From: Wyeomyia smithii
Taxonomy: Eukaryota > Arthropoda > Insecta > Diptera > Culicidae
DNA length: 64,000 bases
Assembly (NCBI RefSeq): GCF_029784165.1
Contig: NC_073696.1
Coordinates: 87,367,381-87,431,380, forward strand
Reading direction: 5' to 3'
This document shows positions 56,855 to 64,000 of the stretch, in pieces. The position numbers were made by a program, and so were the translations under genes. Position 1 is the first letter of the stretch, and each line of letters opens with the position of its first letter. The notes beneath the pieces were generated by a model. That model had not been told where the DNA came from, did no database searches, and worked only from the letters and a program-made list of their open reading frames with translations.

Positions 56855-57840
56855 GATACCCAGTACCAACGCGCATCATGCGGCATACGATAAATTCGAT
56901 CTACCGAGAGTTAAAATCCAGCACCGGATGAACGGGACTTTGCCTGCTTTGCCCCGACCAGAAAATGTAATTTGCAAATTCGATTGAACGGAATGGCGAT
57001 GGACGAAGAAAAAATGCTACCTGTATGATGAGTAGCCCATATAACTATTTTAAATATCTACGGAGAGAACTAACGCTACAAGTAGGTGGTGCGACGTAAG
57101 TGAAAGAATGAGGAAATCGAAAAAAAAGGACAGACTGCCCTGCACATTGTTTTTAGGTACACAAACGAACGATGTGCGCGAAGTACATTAGTTTTTTGTC
57201 AAGTGTATAATCTTCAACAATTATATTGTTAGGACGGCACCGAAGGCAAGCAACAAAGTAGCCAAATAGCAAAGTTCAGACTTCTGTACGTTTGCTTTTG
57301 CCTGAAGAGCTAGACAGGCACGCAAATCCGGAGCTAAAGCTGAACAGAAGCTTTTACGAAATACACTTGCTCGAAGTAAAGCATTTCATTCCTCCTGCCA
57401 AGTATGAATTACAATTGGCTCTTCGTTCGTTCGTTCGACACGTTCTACAAACAATGTTGAATTTTCTGTATTTTTGAATTCATTCCAAGCGATGAAAAAG
57501 TGGAGCTAAAAGTTTTTAAAATAGATTTGTTTCTCGCTAAATACGATCATATTGTAATTACAAAACTAGTTTGAATGATTACCATCATTTTCATGCAACG
57601 AAACAACTCGGAAAAATCGCCTGATAATTAAGTTAGACAAAATGCTGCCAGAAATAATAACAAAATAAGAATCATCTCGCATCATATGCAAATAATCGCC
57701 ACTATTGTGGCAACACTAATGGCCCTTCTTAGCGCCCTAAAATCATTTATCTAAAATTGTAAAACAGGAAGGGTGGAAAGGAATTCTTCGGAAATAATTC
57801 TGTTCATCACTATTACCAAAGCTTAAAAGGCAACTTAATT
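56855..57840. other. No recognised gene
   Basis: Short open frames only, including 57292-57477 (+), which has no domain. The right part runs into the C-terminal side of the mariner pseudogene. Confidence 0.4.
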
Positions 57841-57849
57841 ATTCCCCCT

Positions 57850-58156
57850 TTAAAAAACCCCTTTTTTATTTGCAAAAAACTCAGACAGCCAGTTTTCGCA
57901 AGCCTCTGTTGAGGCCAACTTAGTATCACCAAGAGCGTTTTGCATGGACCGGAATAGATGGTAATCACTCGGTGCTAGTTCCGGACTATACGGTGGGTGC
58001 GATAGGACATTCCATCCGAGCTTCCGTAGCTTCTGGCGGGTCATCAAAGATGTGTGAGGCCGAGCATTGTCTTGGTGGAAAACAACACCATTCCTATTGA
58101 CCAATTCTGGCCGCTTTTGGTCAATCGCCTGCTTCAAACGGTCGAGCTGCTCACAA
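57850..58156 (-). pseudogene. mariner transposase, C-terminal half
   Basis: The minus-strand frame carries the second and third catalytic aspartates of a mariner (DD34D) transposase: VVFHQDNARPHTS, then HPPYSPELAPSDYHLF about 34 residues later. It ends soon after at an apparent natural C-terminus. Upstream codons reading EQLDRLKQAIDQKRPEL run to 58156, where the AAAT tail of a LINE interrupts the gene. The preceding mariner codons lie at 61813-61945, beyond that LINE. Confidence 0.88.
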
Positions 58157-58189
58157 TATTTATTTATTTATTTATTTATTTATTTATTT
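58157..58189 (+). repeat. (ATTT)n tandem tail of the LINE
   Basis: About eight ATTT units on the plus strand form the 3' end of the minus-strand LINE at its junction with mariner coding sequence. Confidence 0.85.
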
Positions 58190-58331
58190 CGTCAAACAAA
58201 AGTAGACTAAATATGTTTAAAACTAACTTACATGCTATATGCTATTTATACTAGTGGGAGCAAAAAAAAAGAGTTTATACATAATTGAATAATAATTTCT
58301 TCACTTGACGGATTATTACAATGAAAGTTTT

Positions 58332-59620
58332 CTATCGATTTAAATTGCGCGTTGAGTTGAAATATTGTTTTAATTTAGTTCTCGACATAGAAAAGTCAAT
58401 TGCTTCACAGTGTTGGTTATACACTAACATCATTTGATTAATTGGCCCGTATTTAGCATAATTGTTTCGTTGATGATTTAAAGAAAACAAAGTCCGAGTT
58501 CGTAAATTTCTAGAAGGTACATAGAGATTGAGTTTTGATAATATTTCGGGTGAATCGACACGTTGAGATACGATATCGTTAACAAATGACATCATTGCGA
58601 ATTCACGACGGGCTTTTAATGATTGGATGTCAATAAGTCTGCAGCGTTCGTCATATGATGGTAGGGGAAATGACGTCCATCGTAGATTACGAAGTGCATA
58701 TAACAGGAATTGTTTTTGCACTGATTCTATTCTGTTTACATGTGTTGCAGAAAACGGAGACCATACAATGCTACAGTATTCTAAAAGTGACCTGACATAG
58801 GAATTATAAAGTGTTTTTATGGTGTATGGATCTTGGAAATTATAGCAGAAACGTTTTATAAAACTGAGCATGTCACTAGCCTTATTAATAATTGTATTGT
58901 AGTGATCAGTGAATGTTAATTTTGAGTCGAGTATGACTCCTTGGTCCCTAACTCGTTCACTTTTCTCTACTACCTGATCTCCTAAGGAAATTATATTGCT
59001 TGGCATGTTTCTTTTTCTGCCAAAAGCCATCGAACTACATTTTTTAACGTTTAGCTGAAGAAGGCTTTTTTTACACCAAATGTAAAAATATTTTATCTCG
59101 TTACGAAAAATATTTACATCATCAGCGTTTTTAATTTCAATGAAAAGTTTAATATCGTCGGCATAAATAAGAATTTTTACATGTTTTAGAATAAAGGAAA
59201 TGTCGTTTACAAATAATATAAATAGTAGAGGGCCCAAGTGAGAGCCTTGAGGAACTCCTGAGGTTACCTGAATAGGTTTCGATATTCTACCTTTAAATTT
59301 GACTGTTTGTTGACGATCTGTCAAATACGATTCAATCCATTTGAGTAATTGTGGATGAATTCCAATTTTTCGTAACTTGAAGAGAAGCAGGGGTATATCA
59401 ATGCGATCGAAAGCTTTACTGAAGTCAGTATATAAGGTTTCAACATAATGACCTTTATCCATTGCGTTCAAAGAGAAGTTAATAAACTCGAGTAAGTTAG
59501 TTGTTGTTGAGCGCCCTTTGAAAAAACCGTGTTGCGTTGGGGTAATTCTATTTTTTATTTGGTGGAATAACTTTTGGTTTATCATTGCTTCAAAAAGCTT
59601 AGGTATACAGGAAAGAATGG
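58332..59620 (-). pseudogene. LINE ORF2: RT palm and C-terminal part
   Basis: An open frame of 417 codons (from 59585, TTG start) holds most of the RT: GFFKGRSTTTNLLEFIN, motif A YTDFSKAFDRIDI, motif B SGVPQGSHLGP, motif C YADDIKLF. Then come LDSKLTFTDHYN, LLEYCSIVWSPF and a C-terminus without RNase H. It joins the upstream piece through a single frame change at an A9 run (about 59651-59659). No other stop lies within it, so it was coding until recently or the indel is a sequencing error. Confidence 0.87.
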
Positions 59621-60592
59621 CTATGCCTCGATAGTTGCTAATGTTGGTTTTTTTTTACCAGATTTGAACACAGGCACTAGATATGAGTTTTTCCAGAATT
59701 TCGGGAAGCAACCGGATTCCAGCGACATATTGAAAATCAAGAACAGTGGGGAAGTTAGCTCTTTAGCTAAATGTTTCATGAATGCTGGCGGAATTCCGTC
59801 TGGTCCCGGACCTTTAGACGCATCCAGAGCTTTTAAAGTATCTTCAATTTCGCGTGCGCTGACATGTTCAAAATTGAAATAGTTGGGAAACTCAGGAAAG
59901 TTGGTGAAGAATGTATAGTCACGATCAGATTCGGAGAAAGTTGTATAAATTTGTTGAGAAAAATCAGCAAATAGATCAGAGATGTATGCCGGGTTCTCTT
60001 CAACTTTGTCATGCAGTTGCATTTTTGAAGGAAAACTCTCAGATTTTAACTTTGATTTAACATATTTGAAAAAAAATTTTGGACAGGATTTGATTTCAAG
60101 CTCAGTCTTTAATGTGAACTCTTCAAACGCGTTACTAATGGCATCGTTTAATTCAACGCAAGTGTTAAGATAAGTTGTTAAAGCATCACGATTTTTATGA
60201 GTTTTGTATTTTTTATGTGCTTTTTGTTTTTTGTTTTTTAAGTTTTTAATTTGTCTATTGTACCAGACTGGGTATTTGGAATTGCCATGACGTCTTATTC
60301 TTTTCATCGGTATTTCGCAAATAAATAAATCAGATAATATGTTATAAAAATTTTCTATAGCCGAATCGACGTTTCCGTCTTCAAACAATACATCTTGCCA
60401 GTTGATACTATTTAGTTTATGTTTTAATTCATCATAGTTTGCTGACTGAAAGTCAAAAGCATTGATTAAGACCAAGACTAGAGGTTTTATCAAAAAGAAT
60501 TTGCAGCGTTTCATTTTCGCCAATAATAGGAAGTAAAATGCTATGGTTATCGATGTCCGGAATAAAATCAATGTTGCGTTGGTTGAAATCAC
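59621..60592 (-). pseudogene. LINE ORF2: linker and N-terminal RT part
   Basis: The open frame covers the endonuclease-RT linker (NYDELKHKLNSINWQDVLFE, PVWYNRQIKNLKNKKQKAHK) and the start of the RT (LKALDASKGPGPDGIPPAFM, WKNSYLVPVFKSGKK). It then runs off frame in the A9 run. Its 5' end overlaps the endonuclease piece in a different frame, and the endonuclease C-terminal SDH region appears deleted at that point. Confidence 0.85.
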
Positions 60593-61180
60593 CGTATATG
60601 TGGAGTTTTACTTCAGGTAACAGCTTAGATGCAATATTTTCAACAACATGAAGAAACTTTTCAAAGATTTCATTCCGCGCATTATTTGGAGGGAAATAGA
60701 CAGAGACAAATACGTGTGTCTCTCCTGCTAGTTCTGCTTTCACCCAAACATGTTCGAACTCTTTAAACTGAATGGTGTCGATAAGCGCTGAATTAAAGTC
60801 TACTGACACCGCAATCAACACACCACCACCGGATTTCATTTCAGATAATTGATAGTTACGGTCATTTCTATAGACATTATATCGGCAACCGAAGACTTCT
60901 TCGCTGCGAACACCCTCATCCCAGCTGGTTTCGGTTGCTAGAATAACAGAAAATGAACAGGTTAGTACATTTTTTTGAATTTCGTTAATTTTGTGAGCGC
61001 CTCGCATGCGGTTAAAATTTTGGCAATATACAGAGATCTCGGTAGTGGTGGGGTGTTCGAGTGTAGAAGCTAAAGAATGAGAGTCATTATTAACAGAAGT
61101 GTTTACCAGAGCAGAGTAGGTCGCGTCATTTCCTACATCTCTAGGTTGAACAAAATTATCACCAGCAACGGTCCTCTGAT
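60453..61180 (-). pseudogene. LINE ORF2: endonuclease fragment
   Basis: The minus-strand reading begins with residues like ISVYCQNFNRMRGAHKINEI (about 61050-60980). It continues with SVILATETSWDEGV, the glycine-rich GGGVLIAV, VFVSVYFPPNN and HIYGDFNQRN. These are the N-terminal two thirds of an apurinic-type endonuclease, with the ETSW and GDFN catalytic blocks. The final SDH block is missing, and the frame meets the RT linker directly near 60470. Confidence 0.82.
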
Positions 61181-61187
61181 GAGTGAG

Positions 61188-61800
61188 TCAATTGCGTTGA
61201 AGACACGAGTGCCTAGATGAGCACGCAATGCATTGTGAAGTAGGAAGGTGTGCAGGATCGCTGATCATCTGGGGTTGAGAAAGTGGAAACTCGTCGTTCG
61301 CCGGGTATGGGTTAAGAGTTTCGCCTCTTTGAAATTGAATCGTAGGAATGAAGTTAGATTGAGGTCTGGAGAATCGGTCTTTCGCTGCTGCAAGAAGCAC
61401 TCTGTCAGGTGGTAACAGTTGATTTGCATGGAAACAATTAGAGTTGGTGTGTTGTTGATTATTGTAGGAGTTGGTGACGTTATTCTGTTGCCTGTTGGCC
61501 ATGTTATAGTAGGGGCTATTGTTATTATTCCAAAAACTGTTGTTGACGTGACGGTTGTGGTTGGTATATCTACGGTTACTATTGGTGTTGAAGTTGTAGT
61601 TGTTTCGATTGGTACTTTGATGGTTACTATCGAGATTTCTGTTAAAGTTGAGGTTGCGATTCTGGTTCTGATTGTTGTTGTTATTGTTGAAGTAGTTCTT
61701 ATTGTTGCGGTTGTTGTTGGAATTGTTATTATTATTGTAGTAATTGCTGTTGTAGTTATTTCTATTGTTATTGACAAAGTTGTTGTTATTATCGTTGTTG
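61188..61800 (-). pseudogene. Asparagine-rich ORF1-like region of the LINE
   Basis: Open minus-strand frame: a long N/Y/R-rich tract from about 61800 to 61510 (AAC/AAT codon runs), then NRQQNNVTNSYNNQQHTNSN, then LLPPDRVLLAAAKDRFS and a cysteine pair at the end (CIACSSRHSCLQ). It is probably the C-terminal part of ORF1 or the N-terminal leader of ORF2. The hydrophobic open frames on the opposite strand are simply complements of the asparagine codons. Its 5' portion appears truncated at the mariner junction. Confidence 0.5.
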
Positions 61801-61812
61801 TTGTGAGAACCG

Positions 61813-61945
61813 AATTGGGGGTCTGGCCATAGTTGAGCAGCTCATAGTGGATGATTCCCTTCCAATCCTACCAAACACACGGCAAAACCTTCCTGGCCGT
61901 CAATCGTCAAGCGGCTTGGCGAGTGGAGGTTGTCGTACGTGCGGT
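61813..61945 (-). pseudogene. mariner transposase, middle part split off by the LINE
   Basis: The minus-strand reading gives LTARKVLPCVW, a frame-disrupting stop, then DWKGIIHYELLNYGQT, the mariner block directly before the segment found at 57850-58156. Upstream, TYDN and LAKP-like pieces remain, but the sequence between them is deleted. Together the two parts form one transposase pseudogene broken by the LINE insertion. Confidence 0.72.
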
Positions 61946-63028
61946 CCGCTAGTTTCTCTATGCTTTGCTGTGGGAAGCTGCAATCGAATAAGCGGATGTT
62001 GCAACAAAAACCATACGAACTTATTATATTTGAAATCATCGCCTGCTGCGCTGCGAATTGCCGCAGTTCTGCTTGCTGCTGGTCAATCCACTTTCCAGTA
62101 AATCATCCTCTTTCACAGAGATGCTAGATGTTTTTGAAAAATGTCTGAAACTACTCGATAAACCGGAAAAATTTGCTTGAAATCTGAAAAAAAAACTGCT
62201 CGCGCGGGCAAAAGTCTGTAAAAATTTGCACACATTAGCGCAAATACCAGGAGAAAAATGTCAGTGGTAATTATCATTCGTATGAAAGTTCCATACATTT
62301 GTATGAAAGCATGTGATAGAGGATAATATTTTACGATCTTTCTTTTAAAGTTGGCAGCACTGGTATGTGATGACGTTCGAGCGTCATCTGTTTAAGTCAA
62401 AATTTGTTTGTTTTCTATGTTATTTCATTCAGAAAAAAACGAATTCAGAAGTTTATTATCGAAATTCATACTCTGTGAACAGTGTGTTATGCCCGTTGAA
62501 CCATTTAATGACCGTCATAATCGAGCTAGTGAAACCATAATAAGAGGTGTTTTTTCGCTAGGTGAACATTGAACAATTGAATAAATAACAGTTTTGTGTG
62601 GTTTATGGGCTGGTCATTGGTGGAATCAAGACCATGTGATTTGATGCCTCTGCTGGACTATTTTTTATAAGACTACGTTGAATCGTTGGTGTATGTTGAA
62701 AATCGTAACACTATTGAGGCCTTATAAAGAAAATACTGTGAACCTCAGGTCGAAATACTGAAAAAATGGTGCAAAATGGCGAGACGTGGTCGTTGTGAAC
62801 ATTTACTCGAAAGAATGTTCGAAGAATAAATGATCAAAATCAATTTATTGATTTCTATAAAGATTGATTTTGATGAAGATTTTGTATAAAAAATATGAGT
62901 TATTTTACAAATGGTCCAATAGATAAATTTTCCATTCGGATTTGCTGGTATAGTCTTTAAAACTAAACCGAAACGAGGCCGGATTGTAAAAAGCTCGTTC
63001 GTTCAACGTTCAAGACAAATTGCTGTTT
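61946..63028. other. Degenerate mariner flank and unassigned DNA
   Basis: Traces of mariner may continue for about 50 bp. Beyond that there are no coding frames or repeats I recognise. Confidence 0.35.
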
Positions 63029-63215
63029 CATTGCGATATCGATTACTGGTCTACAGATTTGAATCTCAGCGCAGGGCGACAGTTGGAGTCAATAGGATTG
63101 CAGCACCAGCTCCGTTTTTGCCCTGCCCACTAATGGGCTGGCCGTGTCGAATAAACAGAAGGTGTAGTTCTGAGTCGAAATGTAGCACTCAGGCTTTGCT
63201 TTTGATAGTCAAGAT
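63029..63215 (+). mobile_element. tRNA-derived SINE (copy 2)
   Basis: A diverged copy of the SINE at 10734-10949. The B-box region is GATTTGAATCTCAGCG, then AGTCAATAGGATTGCAGCACC, AATAAACAGAAGGTG and a 3' end GGCTTTGCTTTTGAT. Part of the tRNA-like head is degenerate. Confidence 0.65.
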
Positions 63216-64000
63216 TAGGCCAAAATATACTATTAGTCCGTGCTCGAGTTACGGTCTTCCGAAAGAAGTCTCCCTTCGTCGAAAAATATTGTAACTAAGT
63301 CAATGTTAACGATGCCAGCTGACGACCGTCGAGTCCAGCGGATGTTACACAGCAAATTGGGCAACTGTCGGTTCCCCCAGTTGTAAGTCAGGGGGTTGCT
63401 TACGGTCACCAACTCTCGAAGACTGTGTGTGTGTGTATGTGTGGGTTCGATGAATTTTATCTTCCCTCTCGGAAGCGACAGTGAACGGAAGAACTTTGGA
63501 AGGGATTTGTCTTTGCAAATTGCCTACGCCGTGGTAAGCTTGTGATGTCATACGCCTCACAGAGCCACGTCGTGTGTTTTCTTGGCACTTCCGCTAGATG
63601 GTGCCACATTTTCGTTGGAAATTCGAGTAGATAGACATTGGCATAATAATCACCAGGGTGCTATGAAAATAATATCTTCGGCAGCAGATGGGGCAGTGCT
63701 GGTGCCGTGAATTTGTCACCTGCCGTTAACGAGAGAGATGCTTAATAGTTTGGATCAGATTTTCGAGACGATCTGTAGTGTCGAGGTGGCGTAAAATATG
63801 ACGCAAGGTTAAACCTTTGAACAACACTAAAGAGGTAACTGGTCAAAGATTCAAATCCTTCCTTAGTCAGTGATTTTTGGTTATACCACAGAATATTCAC
63901 AGATGTAGAATTCTTTACTTACTTGCTAGATGCCAGAGAAAATCGCTCAACGAACCTACAATGCACGCGGGAAAATCCAAAAATGTGATACCTTATTATC
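63216..64000. other. No recognised gene
   Basis: A short GT microsatellite lies at about 63425-63442. No coding or repeat feature is identified to the window edge. Confidence 0.4.

Larger units (their letters stand above)
58157..61812 (-). mobile_element. CR1/jockey-type LINE inserted in mariner
   Basis: A 3.66-kb minus-strand element. The 5' junction lies near 61812 and the 3' end is an eight-unit AAAT tandem tail (58157-58189). It carries an asparagine-rich ORF1-like region, an endonuclease fragment and an RT in two frames. The SGVPQGSHLGP/YADD RT, the YCQNFN-type endonuclease start and the tandem-repeat 3' end fit the CR1/jockey group. The exact clade is open. Confidence 0.8.

Noticed and set aside
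61265..61832. Very hydrophobic or threonine/isoleucine-rich open frames that look like membrane proteins
   Set aside because: They are the complement or shifted frames of an asparagine-codon tract of the LINE on the minus strand.
1..64000. CRISPR array, prokaryotic operon, toxin or phage system
   Set aside because: No regularly spaced identical repeats, and all recognisable proteins are eukaryotic transposon or host types. Introns and LINE structures show eukaryotic nuclear DNA.

Overview
The window reads as a transposon-dense stretch of an insect nuclear genome, most likely a culicine mosquito (inference). The evidence is the mix of I, RTE, R1 and CR1/jockey-type non-LTR retrotransposons, a Ty1/copia remnant, mariner and hAT pieces, tRNA-derived SINEs and many small inverted-repeat elements, set in AT-rich intergenic DNA. 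There are no operons, CRISPR arrays or bacterial-type genes. The only host coding sequence I can support is one 5' exon on the minus strand (38824-39473). It encodes a signal peptide and a CUB domain and ends in a consensus splice donor. No downstream exon is visible between 38823 and the left edge, so most of the mobile DNA at 1-38.8 kb may lie in one long intron (inference).

Layout, left to right. 1958-7826 (-): an apparently intact I-clade non-LTR element with both ORFs open, a poly(A) end, a perfect 12-bp target-site duplication (TSD) and a good internal Inr/DPE promoter. 7940-8003: an isolated TATA/Inr/DPE-like core promoter. 9027-9968: a jockey/CR1-type RT remnant. 10734-10949: a tRNA-derived SINE. 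11390-12150: a TA-flanked inverted-repeat element. 12400-18095: a dead RTE-clade element broken by three nested insertions: a second copy of the TA element (itself carrying another MITE), a TTAA-flanked element, and a 1.87-kb insertion between 22-bp direct repeats. 18758-19769 and 24864-26155: two inverted-repeat elements, the second a hAT-type element with a perfect 8-bp TSD and CGCTAA arrays. 26966-27330: a hAT transposase remnant.

30.8-35.5 kb is a degenerate heptanucleotide satellite, interrupted by an RTE remnant and a MITE. 35.98-36.57 kb is a TIR element containing an unusual SINE whose 5' end is antisense 5S rRNA sequence. 36712-38098 is the second TTAA element, hit by a hAT MITE. After the CUB exon come copia remnants (41.5-43.2 kb), a 1.47-kb Transib-type foldback element (43881-45350), an R1-like remnant (47.2-48.8 kb), an RTE remnant carrying a hAT MITE (49.3-51.3 kb), another RTE remnant (54.7-56.2 kb), and a mariner transposase pseudogene split by a 3.7-kb CR1/jockey-type element (57.85-61.95 kb).

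The main value of the window is its stratigraphy. In several places the element body, the TSD and the empty-site sequence are all present, so the order of insertions can be read directly. Superfamily names rest on motifs, TIRs and TSDs read by eye, not on database searches. Clade assignment of the fragmentary LINEs is approximate.
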